Part shown: positions 34,788-46,639 of the stretch, in pieces
How positions within the stretch are numbered: the stretch's first letter is position 1
Layout: the number at the start of each line of letters is the position of its first letter
Assembly (NCBI GenBank): GCA_020002185.1
Contig: CM034531.1
Coordinates: 48,742,715-48,806,714 of the forward strand
Source: Paraescarpia echinospica
Taxonomy: Eukaryota; Annelida; Polychaeta; Sabellida; Siboglinidae
Length of the DNA: 64,000 nt
Direction of reading: 5' to 3'
Made by a program: the position numbers and the translations under genes
Notes under the pieces: generated by a model
The model's input: only the letters and a program-made list of their open reading frames with translations
The model's database searches: none
What the model was told of the DNA's origin: nothing

Positions 34788-35823
34788 GTTCCACAATGCC
34801 TAGTTTGAATTGTATATTACATTAGCCAATAGAAATGATGGAAACCTGTCATATGATGTGTAATTAGGTCTGCTTATATAAACGTTTTGTTGTACGCATT
34901 TCGCCATCTGGGCGCTGGCGAAGGACTGGGACAGATCCAGGGTTGAACTAGACAGGTTGCCCTGCTGCCAAGAGAATGGCAACGAAAGTCGTACAGCGTG
35001 GTGGGAATCGTTAACGTGGGTTACGTTCCCAAGCTTTTGTATGTCTGTAATATTCAGTGTCCAGAGTGACTATTCGATCGACTTCGAAGAAACCATGCCG
35101 CCACGTCAGCAGTACTTTGAGATAACGTTCCGGTCGGCCCCAACGTATTTGCGTCGATGAGCAATAATCGCGACGCGCTCACCCAGCACGGGCCATCCTC
35201 GAACAGCGGTCTCACAGCGACAACGTCAGAAAGCTTGACCGAATGCGACTCGTAGCGGCCGGCGGTAACCGTATACTGCCAGGCGTCGTCATTCGCGCGA
35301 ACCCGTTCATCCGACTTCTCGATCGTTTGCGACAGTGCAAGACCTCTCGATCGAATTCGTAGCGGCCGGCGGTAAGCGTCTACTGCCCGACTTCGTCTTT
35401 CAGTTGAACGTATTCAAATGACTTCGCAATCGTTGCGATCGTGCGATCATTGAACGGACGCGACTCGAGAATTCGCGGCGTACGTCAGCAATCGTCAATT
35501 GCCCGGCATCATCACTCGTGCGGCCGAGATACAGCGTTCTAATTGTGTTTTGAGCTCGGCGAGTTGACTTCAACAAACGTTCGTATATATTCGAGATGGG
35601 ACTAGCCCAGTATAAATGTTTATTTTCTGATTGAACGTATCTATTATTTGCTGTATTATGATTATTAGTTATCTGTGGGTTTTGAAGTGAGGTATTATTA
35701 CCCATGAAGTATTCACATATATATATAAATATATGTGTGTGTTGTAACATATTGCTGTAATGAGAGTCCGCGAGGACTAGCTTATACTGTGTATTTATAT
35801 TATGGGAGTTATTCTTACATAAC
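34788..35823 (+). repeat. Candidate LTR followed by a TGGCGCC primer binding site
   Basis: Begins TGTTCCACAATG after a purine tract (GAGAGGG) and ends ACATAACA, with TGGCGCCTAGTG two bases later, the usual layout of a 5' LTR and primer binding site. It contains CCAAT (34826) and a TATA box (GCTTATATAAACG, 34870-34882). GC-rich 107-bp direct repeats lie inside (CGTAGCGGCCGGCGGTAA at 35251 and 35358; a diverged third near 35476). No second LTR or coding region was found in the window. Confidence 0.4.
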
Positions 35824-36177
35824 AATTGGCGCCTAGTGTATGGTCGTGTAGCGGTATAATCCACCTTAGAAAGGAAGTGGAATTTGATAATCGAAAGATT
35901 CAGTGTTATTGTTTATTATGTTCTATTAAGATTTGGTTACGGGATTTCTTTATTCTGTTTATTTTATTAATCGAGATATTTACCAAAAGGAAGATATCTT
36001 ATAATAAAGTTTATTAAATTTTCCTCGTTCTTTGTTGCTTGTTGACGATAACCGTTCTTTCTCATATGCGTTGACCTTGATATATAAGAACCCTACTAGA
36101 CTGAGCCATCTAGTGTACGGAGACCTCGCTAATCCGTGACAAGTATATTTTATCAATTTTCATCATAATGCATACCA

Positions 36178-36390
36178 CTGATACCAGTGATATGATAAGG
36201 ATACTATAATCAGCTATAATACACTGATACCAGTGATATGATAAGGATAATATAATCAACTGCAATACACTGATACCAGTGATATGATAAGGATAATATA
36301 ATCAGCTACAATACACTGATACCAGTGGTATGATAAGGATAATATAATCAGCTACAATACACTGATACCAGTGATATGATAGGATACTAT
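36178..36390 (+). repeat. 46-bp satellite, left part
   Basis: Units start CTGATACCAGTG at 36178, 36224, 36270, 36316 and 36362. Each holds a near-palindrome CACTGATACCAGTG and the string GATATGATAAGGATA. The array is interrupted by the retrotransposon at 36391 and continues at 40737. Confidence 0.9.
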
Positions 36391-36616
36391 TGTGGCGACT
36401 TGCCACATAGCAAATATTGGCGGTCTTAAGCGCGTGTGCGCATGACGTAGGTACGTCGCGTGTACACATGCACGGCACAAGCGCGTGCACGTAAACAAGA
36501 ACGTTACGTTTTAAAAGACTTCTAACGGACATTCGACTGCCGTCCTTCTAACTGATAAGTAGTTATTAAAACCTGTTCAATAAAGTTGTCATATTCACGA
36601 GTGGTGTTGCGCTACA
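36391..36616 (+). repeat. 5' LTR (226 bp)
   Basis: TGTGGCG...GCTACA. Contains a CRE-like TGACGTA and an AATAAA within TTCAATAAAG. Differs from the 3' LTR at two transitions (ACATGC against ACGTGC; TCGACTG against TCGATTG). Confidence 0.95.
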
Positions 36617-36658
36617 TTGGTGACCCTGACGTGATCGCAATCCACACACGACATCAAT

Positions 36659-37336
36659 ATGGCAGAAGCGAACAGCAACGTGGCAGCAGTTTCGTTGAAA
36701 CTTCCAGTCTTTTGGAAAACCAGCCCGAATGTATGGTTTGCGCAGGCTGAAGCACAGTTTGGTATACGCAACATAACCATCGACCAAACGAAATACAACT
36801 ACGTTGTCGCAGCTCTCGATGAAATCGCTGCCAATCGAATGGCGCACGTCATCCTACACCCGCCAACAGAAGGGACGTATGAACATTTAAAAACCTCGTT
36901 ACTGGCCTGCTACGATTTCACGGAAGAAGAAGCAGCGTCTAAGTTGGAAGACCTAGACGGTTTACGTGATCGCCGACCATCCGACATGTTAGCACACATG
37001 CTAATGTTGAACGGCAATAACCAAGTGGGTACGATTTGTCGAGAACGCTTCCTTAGACAACTTCCTGACGACGTCCGTGTCACGTTGGCTGCGCTTCAAT
37101 TGAAGGACGTTGATGCAATCGCCGCAGCAGCAGACGCTGTGATGGTTGTCAGAGGACAATCACATTTGTGTGCTGTTGATAATCTACCCACTATGACATT
37201 GAGTGCTAAGACAAAACGACGACAGCAAACCACCGCCCGAGACGACATCTGCTGGTACCACGCCAAGTTTGGATCACGTGCCAAGAAATGCAGAGCTCCC
37301 TGTTCATTATCGGGAAACGAACAAACCAGTCACTAA
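36659..37336 (+). CDS. Gag of CsRn1-type element
   Basis: 225 codons from an ATG 42 bases after the LTR. The N-terminal two thirds is helical and has the F-W-x-x-x-P-x-x-W-F-x-Q-x-E-x-x-F pattern of Ty3/Gypsy Gag capsid. It ends with the atypical CHCC motif C-W-Y-H-X9-C-R-A-P-C at about 37249-37302 that marks CsRn1-group Gag in place of a CCHC knuckle. It appears intact. Eleven bases after the CHCC lies GGGAAAC in slippery phase, with pol in the -1 frame, so Gag stops at 37336 unless ribosomes shift. Confidence 0.9.
   Translation: MAEANSNVAAVSLKLPVFWKTSPNVWFAQAEAQFGIRNITIDQTKYNYVVAALDEIAANRMAHVILHPPTEGTYEHLKTSLLACYDFTEEEAASKLEDLDGLRDRRPSDMLAHMLMLNGNNQVGTICRERFLRQLPDDVRVTLAALQLKDVDAIAAAADAVMVVRGQSHLCAVDNLPTMTLSAKTKRRQQTTARDDICWYHAKFGSRAKKCRAPCSLSGNEQTSH
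37312..37318 (+). promoter_or_regulatory. Predicted -1 ribosomal frameshift site GGGAAAC
   Basis: The codons read tcG GGA AAC, the X-XXY-YYZ phase needed for a -1 slip, and pol is open in the -1 frame across this point. A 7-bp stem ACGCGGC/GCCGCGT (37337-37343 with 37364-37370) begins 19 bases downstream, further than usual; GTTTCCC at 37355-37361 could instead pair with the heptamer. The equivalent site in the other CsRn1-type element is GGGAAAA at 58431. Confidence 0.65.
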
Positions 37337-39741
37337 ACGCGGCAAGTGCAACTGGTTTCCCGAGCCGCGTCCTATACGTTTGGGACCGTTACGTTGGCCA
37401 TCGCTTCCTTGTCGATTCGGGAGCAGAAGTCAGCGTTCTTCCCGCCACGTCACGTGATTGACGGGAACGACAACGAGGTGAATCTCTCGTTGCTGCAAAC
37501 GGCACGAAAATTACGACTTACGGCACGAAAACTATTCCACTGAACCTCGGTTTTCGGAAAATGCGTTGGACTTTTACACTCGCCGATGTCGCACAGCCTA
37601 TACTTGGTGCTGACTTCTTTCGAAACCAACGCATCGCCATCGACATCCACGGGCGACGCCTATTCGACATTGACACGTACGTCAGTGTACCTGTACGTCA
37701 CACGAAGGCTACAACGCTCGGACTTCACTCTCTAGCTTCTTCCAATAATCAGTATGTGCAACTGATAGCCGAATTTCCAACCTTGTCTACTCCAAATTTC
37801 TCCGCAGCAGAAGTCAAGCACGGAGTGGAACATTTCATCATGACGAAAGGCCCACCCGTGCACTCGCGAGCTCGACGACTGTCTCCGGAGAAACTCACAA
37901 TCGCCCGACGTGAATTTGAAAACATGGAGAAGCTAGGCATCGTGCGACGATCATCCAGTACATGGGCATCACCACTTCATATGGTGCCTAAGAAATCTGG
38001 CGACTGGCGACCGTGTGGTGACTATAGGCGCCTGAATGGCGTTACCATTCCGGACCGTTACCCTATACCACACATACAAGACTTTGCTGCACAGCTAGAT
38101 GGCAAAATTATCTTCTCAAAGATCGACCTTGTAAAAGGGTACCACCAGATACCTGTAGCTCCTGACGACATACATAAAACGGCAATCATCACTCCTTTCG
38201 GACTTTTCGAATTTGTTCGAATGCCGTTCGGATTGCGAAATTCAGCTCAATCCTTTCAACGTCTTATGGACAATGTACTCCAAGGCATCGACTTTGTGTT
38301 TGTCTACCTCGATGACATTTTGGTCGCCAGTTCATCTGCGACTGAACATCAACAAAACCTTCGCCAGTTGTTCGAGAGATTGACTGCTCATGGACTCGTG
38401 GTAAACACCACCAAGTGCACTTTTGGCATCGATGCGGTCGATTTCCTGGGCCATCATGTCACAGCTCACGGTATTAAACCGCTGGCTGATCGCGTCGAGT
38501 CCATCACTCACCTAACAAGGCCTGTGGACAAGAAGAAATTACAGGAGTACGTAGGCATGCTAAATTTCTACCACCGTTTCGTACCACATGTCGCCAACTT
38601 GCTACGACCTCTCCACAACGCACTGAAAGGTAAAACCAAAGTATTGGTTTGGACTAAGGAGATGAACGATGCTTTCGAAGCTTCTAAGAGTGCGTTAGCT
38701 ACAGCATCACTCCTGGTTCACCCGAAACACGCAGCTATGTCTATGACTGGCATTACTGTCGACGCGTCATCCACAGCTGTCGGAGGAGCGCTAGAACAGT
38801 ATATTAACGGACAATGGCAACCACTCGCCTTCTTCTCGAGAAACCTCAAGCCAGCTGAGACAAGATACAGTGCGTTTGATCGAGAGTTACTCGCCATGTA
38901 TCTAGCTGTACGCCATTTCAGTTATTTCTTGGAAGGTCGATTGTTTCACATATATACCGACCATAAGCCAATTACCTTCGCGTTTCACAATAATGCGGAT
39001 CGATCTCCGAGACAGACACGACATCTGTCTTTTATCGCAGAGTTCACTACGGATGTTCGATACATACCCGGAAAGACTAATGTTGCAGCAGATATGCTGT
39101 CGAGAGTACACATAGAAGACGAGTTATCATCACCCTCATCAACCTCGACAGTCAACACAGTGACATTTAACGACTCTATCGACTACACCGACATGGCGCG
39201 TGCACAATTAGATGATCGCGATGTACAAACATACAAAGATAACATAGCAACTACGGCACTTGTTCTACGCGATGTGGAACTAGAGAATGGCGACACCATT
39301 CTTTGTGACGTATCCACCTCTACTCCACGACCCATTGTGCCACTGAGTTGGCGGCGGCGCGTTTTTGACGCAATTCATGGTACATCACATCCATCTGGAC
39401 GTACGACGAAACGTCTTATGAACCCGCGTTATGTCTGGCATGGCATCAACAAGGACATCATTGCCTGGACTAAGACGTGTCTGGCATGTCAACGGGCAAA
39501 GATTCATCGCCACGTTTCTGCGCCGTTACAACAGTTCCCCACACCAGATCATCGTTTTGATAGCATACACGTGGACATTGTAGGCCCACTGCCATCATCG
39601 CAAGGAACATATTACTTGTCCACAATCGCTGATCGTTTCACACGATGGCCGGAAGCCATACCTATGGCAGATGCTACTGCCGTATCCTGTGCGCGAGCTT
39701 TATTAGAGAATTGGGTGCCACGTTTCGGCGTGCCCTACTGA
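37337..39741 (+). pseudogene. Pol of CsRn1-type element: protease to mid-integrase
   Basis: Frame 1 is open from before the slip site. The protease motif D-S-G-A-E-V-S-V is at about 37417-37440; a TGA at 37459-37461 then interrupts it. RT from about 37870 has [16 protein letters not shown] and the catalytic Y-L-D-D near 38308. RNase H has V-D-A-S near 38760 and Y-T-D-H-K-P near 38956. The integrase has the H-X3-H...C-X2-C zinc site (about 39378-39490) and the first catalytic Asp (V-D-I-V-G-P) near 39575. A one-base insertion (an extra T near 39736) ends the frame at 39741. Confidence 0.9.
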
Positions 39742-40473
39742 CATAGTATCCGACCGGGGTCGACAGTTTATTTCCGGACTATGGATGGAACTCGGGAAAC
39801 TACTGGGCATGCAACTTCATCACACGACAGCCTACCATGCACAATCGAACGGCTTAGTTGAGCGATTCCACAGACAGCTAAAAGCGTCACTCAAAGCTCG
39901 TCTACACGGTCCGGATTGGCGAGACGAACTGCCCATAGTTCTACTGGGCATACGATGTTCCATCAAAGAAGATTTGGGGTGTACTTCCGCCGAACTTGTC
40001 TATGGAACAACACTCCGTCTGCCGGGCGAGTTTTTCGAAACTACTAAAGCATCGACAGAAGTAACCACAGACGCATTAGCCCTACTCACACGATTACGTA
40101 AGACCATGCGTAGCCTGCGAGCGAAATCGACGACTCATCACGGCCGACAACACGTTTCTCGAATACCAACCGCACTCCTGACATGTACGTTCGTCTTCGT
40201 ACGCAAAGACGCTCATCGCACACCTCTGGAGTGCCCATATGAAGGACCGTTCAGAGTGTTAGAGCGTAATGACAGTACTATACGTTGGACATTCGTGGTC
40301 GAAGAGACACGGTGTCCATCGATCGTCTGAAATCAGCATTTGTGGACGACGACTTCGACATCGCAACCGGTCCGACTATTGCAGTCAGTTGTCAACGTGA
40401 ACAAAAAAAACCTGCATCAGTATCAGTGCGTACACGTTCAGGTCGACAAATTCGATCACCGGACAGACTGTAA
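39742..40473 (+). pseudogene. Pol of CsRn1-type element: end of integrase
   Basis: After the insertion the integrase core continues in frame 2: the second catalytic Asp in S-D-R-G-R-Q near 39750 and the Glu in V-E-R-F-H-R near 39860, spaced as D-X35-E. A second shift near 40280-40290 moves the last part (V-S-I-D-R-L-K) to frame 1, ending at 40471-40473 with a basic tail, 37 bases before the 3' LTR. Confidence 0.88.
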
Positions 40474-40510
40474 ATAATAAAATAAGCATCCTCTCATTTG
40501 GGGGAGGTCA

Positions 40511-40736
40511 TGTGGCGACTTGCCACATAGCAAATATTGGCGGTCTTAAGCGCGTGTGCGCATGACGTAGGTACGTCGCGTGTACACGTGCACGGCACAA
40601 GCGCGTGCACGTAAACAAGAACGTTACGTTTTAAAAGACTTCTAACGGACATTCGATTGCCGTCCTTCTAACTGATAAGTAGTTATTAAAACCTGTTCAA
40701 TAAAGTTGTCATATTCACGAGTGGTGTTGCGCTACA
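40511..40736 (+). repeat. 3' LTR (226 bp)
   Basis: Same length and ends as the 5' LTR; two differing positions by eye. Followed by the CTAT target duplication. Confidence 0.95.
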
Positions 40737-40950
40737 CTATAATCAGATACAATACACTGATACCAGTGATATGATAAGGATAATATAATCAGCTACAATA
40801 CACTGATACCAGTGATATGATAAGGATACTATAATCAGATACAATACACTGATACCAGTGATATGATAAGGATACTATAATCAGATACAATACACTGATA
40901 CCAGTGATATGATAAGGATACTATAATCAGATACAATACACTGTGCCTCA
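40737..40950 (+). repeat. 46-bp satellite, right part
   Basis: Units at 40757, 40803, 40849 and 40895, with a last partial at 40941, in phase with the left part across the retrotransposon. The array breaks at CACTGTGCCTC. Confidence 0.9.
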
Positions 40951-41234
40951 ACAGGATCATTACAAAGCTACTTGTCTGTGAATGTTTTCTTTGAAGGTTT
41001 TGATATCAAATGAATCCAAAACAATTATAATCCAGTGCATACCTAACCTTGATTATTGAACACTTGGAATAATTTTTAATACTATTGATAGGCTCCTAGG
41101 CCTATTACTTCACGCAGTATTTCAATTTCATGCAACATTTGACATTATTCTTTACGTGCGTATCTCGTACATGTACAGGCAGGACAATAAAGGAAAGTTC
41201 AGACAGTCACTGGAGATTCTTGGCGACACACTCA

Positions 41235-41284
41235 AAATGGCTTGGTGACCCAATTAGGATCGAGACCCAGTGATTAAGAAACAT
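41235..41284 (-). repeat. hAT-like right terminal end (decayed)
   Basis: Read on the minus strand, TTTCTTAATCACTGGGTC then TCGATCCTAATTGGGTCAC has the look of a hAT end with its GGGTCRCGA repeats, and could pair with the left end at 34315. Outer bases are degraded and no 8-bp target duplication is clear. Confidence 0.35.
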
Positions 41285-41297
41285 CTTATTAACTGCA

Positions 41298-42297
41298 ATG
41301 AACGAATGGCTTAGGAATCTCACTGACAACAATAAACTCTTCTCAACTTATGACGAAATATCGAGACAAATTACCAATGATGTGCATATGTGTGTGTATG
41401 AATTATTAGACAACAATGAAACTGCATCAAAAATGTGTTCTAAAATGAAGGCCGTTCCGACGTTAGTTGACAGAGAACCGACAAGAGTACCTAGCGTGAG
41501 CACAGTGCTAGCAATGAACATTCAGAGACTTTCACTTCCTCAGGCACAAGTTGCACGGATTTGTGACGGAAAGACCACAGGTGCCTCATGAATGATGAGA
41601 CAACCAAAGCTGGCAAAATACATGAGGTATTTAAAGCCTGTAACAAAGATGGAAAATGTTGGGTTCTTGAAGTCAGGGAAATTTGCACGACCTGTACTCA
41701 AGACACACTGTCAGTATTCAAAGACATTCTTGCTAACATCAGCTATTGAAGTAAGGAATCTGGAACATAGACATCTAGGTAGCTTCTGCAGTACACTGTG
41801 CCAACTATGTCGGACACGTACAGCATCAACTGAATCAAATTTAATGAGGAACATGCATCCTGATGTTATTAGATCATTTAGATGAACGATTTAATCTCTT
41901 TGAACTTGAAGAAGAGGATTGGAAATCAGTTTCCAAATTATGCAACTTCAGCGTCCTGGAGCCATGGGTTACCTGGAAGTGCAGAGACTACTAAAACAGC
42001 GATGAAGGAGGCAGAGGCAGGATTATTTGGCAGCCAGCTAGTGCTAAATCCCGATCCTGTTCCCAAGAGACTTGTCCGGACGGCATCAAGTGCTTGGCTG
42101 CAGTGTTGACAAGAAGTCTAACCAATTGTTTCAAAGAAATGTGTCGCTTTCTCAACAAACAAGGCACATCAAACCAGCTCTTGAGATATATTCTGCAAGA
42201 CTTAGAAACATCAGAGTCTGTCACTGAATGTAAGGAACTTGGTCTCACCGACAAGCTGCTTAAATATCCTCTGCGTTGCACGATTGAAGATGGTTGA
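41298..42297 (+). pseudogene. Degenerate coding region, transposon-like protein of unknown type
   Basis: Protein-like pieces in changing frames: frame 3 to 41591 (S-T-V-L-A-M-N, A-R-I-C-D-G-K), then N-D-E-T-T-K-A-G-K near 41590 in a second frame, then E-R-F-N-L-F-E-L-E-E-E-D-W near 41885, and L-L-R-Y-I-L-Q-D-L and C-K-E-L-G-L-T-D-K-L near 42180-42270. The order recalls a repetitive protein family seen in marine invertebrate genomes, whose function I cannot state. It lies just inside or next to the hAT-like right end. Confidence 0.35.
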
Positions 42298-42502
42298 CAT
42301 CTTGGACACGAATACACGCTACCAACAAGTTGTGTAATTCTGCCAGGATTCATGCAGAAATATATGCAAATTCATGAATGGGACGAGCACGCCTGTCTTT
42401 GGAAATGCTAAACGCGTCAAGGACAAGGAATTTGAGAATGTGACATAACCTTCTAATGTAGTGTTGTTTCGATTAATCGATCTCATCATGCTTTCGATCA
42501 AC

Positions 42503-42532
42503 AAATCGATCACAATCTTGTGTGATCGATTT
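42503..42532. repeat. Perfect 12-bp hairpin
   Basis: AAATCGATCACA, loop ATCTTG, TGTGATCGATTT. A related CGATTAATCGAT lies 40 bases before. Possibly the tip of a lost transposon end or a cruciform. Confidence 0.7.
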
Positions 42533-45120
42533 TAGATTATTTTCATTCTGAATTTAGGAGTATGCCTTCTACCAATTGTCATCTATATATGTATTTATCT
42601 GTTACAGTTACCGCCGTACACGTCATTGTGCATACATGTGTTTTCCATTCTGACAAGTGCTCTGCAAATATTACTACTGCGACTGGAAAGTCAGAAGTTT
42701 GAGTTTGGAAGACTAATTACTCATTAATTCAATGAAGCTACGACTGAACTTAAAATACATTGATTAAACAGACAGAGTCAACATCAGTAGATCTACAGCG
42801 AGCAACATTATACACACTTGTGTACGATTTACACGAGTTGTTGTTTGAAGGGCATGTTGGCTGGCACTTGAGGCATTCTATCTTGAGCAACTGAAGTGCC
42901 AAGCATGCCTTCATAAATCTTTCAAGGAGTCTGTTACAGTTTGTGCTGTAATAAAGCTACAGAATTTACACAAGACAGCCCGTTCCACTTGAACAAGCAG
43001 TCACTGTTACAGCCAGTACAAAAGTAGACACACAGCTAAAGCAGTCACACGTATTGCATATGCAGCGTAGCCGGATGCAGCCTGGCCATATCCGCTGAGA
43101 TACACTGGTGGCGTTTGTGAACTGGCATTGTCAGGCCGACAACTTGAACATTTTGACGAATTGAATCGGCAAGACGGATTTAAAGGCCTTAATTTTGAAC
43201 ACTCATTCCTAGTGTGCAGGTGCGAAAGACTGAGTACACGTCTGTTAGAATATCAAAACTGGCATCAGGAAACAATTATCAAAGACACATATTCAACATA
43301 TCTACCAAATTGACCAATGTAACATCGACACATGACAACAACGTAACACCTTGCAGCTAAATGCACACACGCACTATGAATGACCTAACAACTATCTGCA
43401 AGGTGGCACCAGCAGCAGAATTTCCATGTATTAAGTTTAGCATGCATTCATTCATAAAAATTATGATTTTATGCATATGTTTCACTAATGGCAAATTGGT
43501 CTGTGCTTTAAATGGATTGATATCGAACCAGTACCAGACCACAACATCCATTAGATGGACATATTGGATCCTACTATCAAGAGATAATACATTACCTAGG
43601 TATGGCTGAACAGCAAACATAGGACTTCATGAATATCGACCTTCGTTTTTCATTTGCAAACACCCAGAAGCATGAAAGTGATGTATTCTTCAAGAGGTTG
43701 TCAGTCGGCGAATTTGACAAGAAGGGAAACAATCCTAAACATCAGTGTGCCTGCCATGGCTCATCTGAAGCAGAGAATATTTTCTGATCCCTTGGAAAGA
43801 AGGAATTGGGCAAATGGCCCACCAAAGCATAAGTTCAGTAAGAGATCTCCATGCGCGTAGACTGCGGAGAGTAAGACCAAGCTCACCACCATTGCAAGTG
43901 AGGTGTTCATCTGGTTTGCTCAAAACAAACATCACAGTAGCTGGACGCAAGATTTAGATAGGTCCACATCTTCATGAGTGCTCAAAAGTATGTTGTCAAA
44001 GTGAGACGCGCCTTCAAGATACACTAGCTGGAAATCCGAGAAGTTAGGTGATTTGCTGAAGAAGGCAACTGAGGAAGAAGAAACAACAGCTCTATCAATG
44101 ATATAATTCACTGGGAACAAGTTGATGACAGAGTAATCTGAATGAACTTGCCCAAGGTTAGAAGAGGATCGGAATCCAAAATCTGTAGTGTAGTCTGTAG
44201 TCCAGTATGTGTTCTACCCATTACGCAGTGCGTAGTAAGCAGAGCTGAAAATGCCTTTTCAAAACAGCAAAATCACGTGCAACTGTTTCCCAAAAATGTG
44301 TCCCAATTCTTAGACTTAGTAATTGTGGGTAGAAATGTTGTATTTGTAGTAGGGAGGTCAAAGGTGTCACGTGACTTGTTGGTTATTCTACCAACTTGTT
44401 AAAACATCATATTATCTCAGTTGATAGGCTAAATTGTTACATAAAACTTACACTGTATGAAAACATAATAAAATTCACATAGGAACTATTTTTCATTTAT
44501 TGCCATGATAGTTGTTATTGAGATATTAACAAGCGAAGTTGACATTTCAGTGAAAACGATGTTACGTCTCCGCGGGCGATGAACTCGGACATCTTCGGGT
44601 GTTTACAAATTCGTTTCCGCACACTCCCGCTTCATTTAAAATGCAGCCAATTATACAGTTTGTAAGAGATGTTCGGCTTCAATCTGACTTTGCTACCGTT
44701 TCTGTACGTCAGACGATGGTGAATCAGCAACAATTTGAAGTTTTGAAAGTTAATTATTTTAAAGAATTTTAAGATGAACAAAAGACATGCACAGTCACAC
44801 AAGTAATTTTGTAAATTGTAAGGAAATATAATTGTTACTGGAAATATTGCCATCTGTACTTGGATTAAATGTTGCAATGTCAATATAATATGTTGATCAG
44901 TATCTAAATTTTTGATTTTATTCAGGAAAAAAAATGCATAATTAATTAACCCAAATGCACAGTACACACTATTATTGTCTATATATGTATATATATCACA
45001 TCCATCAATAATTATATATTACATTATATACATATATAAACAAGATTTAACAAGACTGCCACACAGATAATTTACTCCAGATGGCAAGTGGATAAGTAAG
45101 CCTTTGGTTTATTGAAATTC
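42533..45120. other. No supported gene
   Basis: Several short open frames (for example 43654-43860 and 44142-44402) read moderately protein-like but with breaks and no recognised motif; they may extend the degenerate region before 42297. AT-rich from 44400, with (AT)n tracts from 44980. Confidence 0.35.
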
Positions 45121-45178
45121 ATAATATATATATATATATATTTATAAATATATATAATATATATATATGTATATACTT
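45121..45178. repeat. (AT)n microsatellite
   Basis: Runs of TA dinucleotide, broken twice by TTTATAA-like spacers. Confidence 0.85.
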
Positions 45179-45214
45179 CTAATTGCAGCTTACGTCACCG
45201 TTTATAAATATAGC

Positions 45215-46630
45215 GCCGCGTTATGCAGACCGCTGTTTTAAGCAGACCAAAGCCGGTCTGCCTAGTTTTGACGTGTTAGTTCGCAACTAACACGATTAAG
45301 TTTACTATTATCTTTTTTAGTGCATACAGTTCATCCGAAAATGAAGTAGTATGCGTAATTATTTCAAAAATGAACAACATTTTAATTGATTTTGAGCATG
45401 TTTTTTCCAGCGCCGTGTATATTTGAAAGTCCATAACTAGAGGCGTTATGCAGACCGGGTAAAAGTGCTTATAAATTTATATTTCTCCTATATATTGAAT
45501 GAAGTGTTGGCATTTCGTGTTCAATGTATTATAAACTTCAAAATAATATATAATGTTTTATAATTATGTGTAGATTAAGAAATATGCATACTTTATGACT
45601 ATTCGAAGCATTCGCCCTTCGGCTTCCACTTCAGTTCATGCCGCAAAACTTGCGACATTCGCTAAATACTCTGTTGTATAACATTGACAATTATGCGCTT
45701 ACTGTCATTTGTTGAATGTAAATGCTTAATTAATTTGTATAATGTTTGTTTAATTCATCAAATGTTATGCGATTTGTTTACAAATTATGTTTGTTGTAAA
45801 TCAACACGGGACGATTTTTTTCACTGATGGCGTGTTTGTTGGTTGCGAAGCTGCATGAACTTGAGTATTGGTAAGTATTTCACTCAACATCATACTCAGT
45901 AAATTCAATAATTAATTCTTCACACTGACGTTTACTTGTATTCAGAAAAATATTCTGATTTGTGTCTTAGCGCACTTTTGAGGCCGCTGCGGCCGTTCAG
46001 TGACTATCAGTCTGTGAGCATGAGCGATAATACTACTCGGTTTCTGCCCTATTTGAGTTTCTGCCTCATTACGATTATATAGCTGGATCTCATATTAAAT
46101 ACATCTTTACTCAGATATATATCTGACACAATGAGCAAAGGACGTCTACAAACTTGCAACAAAGTTATTTGTCTCAAATTAAAACGAGGCAAACAGGTTT
46201 TTGACAGATACCTGTTTGCCTCGTGGTCTGCGAACGCAGACCACGTGACTACAGTACACCGCATTGGTGACGGTGATGTAAACAACCGTAATATAAAAAT
46301 TTATCAGGCGAAATTGTATGCAACTATTCACCCTAATTACCACAAGAAAGTTAACGAACAGCCCGTGAATATATACAGTGAATGCGTTGCGATTTGTCGC
46401 ACAGTGATGATTTTGAACGCGATGAGGCAGAAACCGAGTGATTATCGTCTTACGAATATTGTAAGTATTTCACTAAAAACAACTTATTTGACGCTTCGGT
46501 TGCATACCATTGATTAAATAAGTGGTTCTGATTAATGATATTGATACGTTGCTAGTCGATTTCAAAAATTGTTGGTGACAACTGCATATTATGAATTTAT
46601 GCTTGTGTAAGGCAGAAACCGAGTGGTCCA
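45215..46630. repeat. Cluster of inverted repeats
   Basis: CGTGTTAGTT-CGC-AACTAACACG at 45272-45294; ACGAGGCAAACAGGT and its exact complement at 46184-46198 and 46210-46224 (loop 11); CGTGGTCTGCG-AA-CGCAGACCACG at 46222-46245. CTCGGTTTCTGCC at about 46036 is matched inverted by GGCAGAAACCGAGT at about 46427 and 46613. GCGTTATGCAGACCG occurs at about 45219 and 45442. Together this looks like overlapping terminal repeats of small transposons. Confidence 0.6.
46131..46460 (+). CDS. Possible first exon of a resident gene
   Basis: ATG at 46131, 110 codons in phase to a consensus donor GTAAGT at 46461. A TATA-like element lies at about 46075. The peptide is basic at the start (K-x-K-R-G-K-Q) and not recognised. 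Two perfect inverted repeats lie inside it, which makes coding less likely. Its phase-0 donor fits the phase-0 exon at 52095, with the 47058-51878 element in the intron. Confidence 0.3.
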
Positions 46631-46639
46631 GTATACTAT

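Larger units (their letters stand above)
36391..40736 (+). mobile_element. Complete CsRn1-type Ty3/Gypsy retrotransposon
   Basis: Two 226-bp LTRs (36391-36616 and 40511-40736) flank gag, protease, RT, RNase H and integrase. The target duplication is CTAT (36387-36390 and 40737-40740) in a 46-bp satellite. The primer binding site TGGTGACCCTGACGTGAT (36618-36635) matches the tRNA-Trp type used by the CsRn1 group, and Gag has that group's CHCC motif. A polypurine tract TTGGGGGAGGTCA ends at 40510. The LTRs differ at two positions by my reading, so insertion was recent, yet pol has three lesions. Confidence 0.93.

Noticed and set aside
36178..40950. CRISPR-like array of 46-bp repeats
   Set aside because: Units are contiguous with no unique spacers, in a eukaryotic transposon-rich region; it is a satellite.
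34315..41284. A complete hAT transposon
   Set aside because: Ends are suggestive, but no hAT transposase was recognised between them and no 8-bp duplication is clear; kept only as two separate low-confidence ends.
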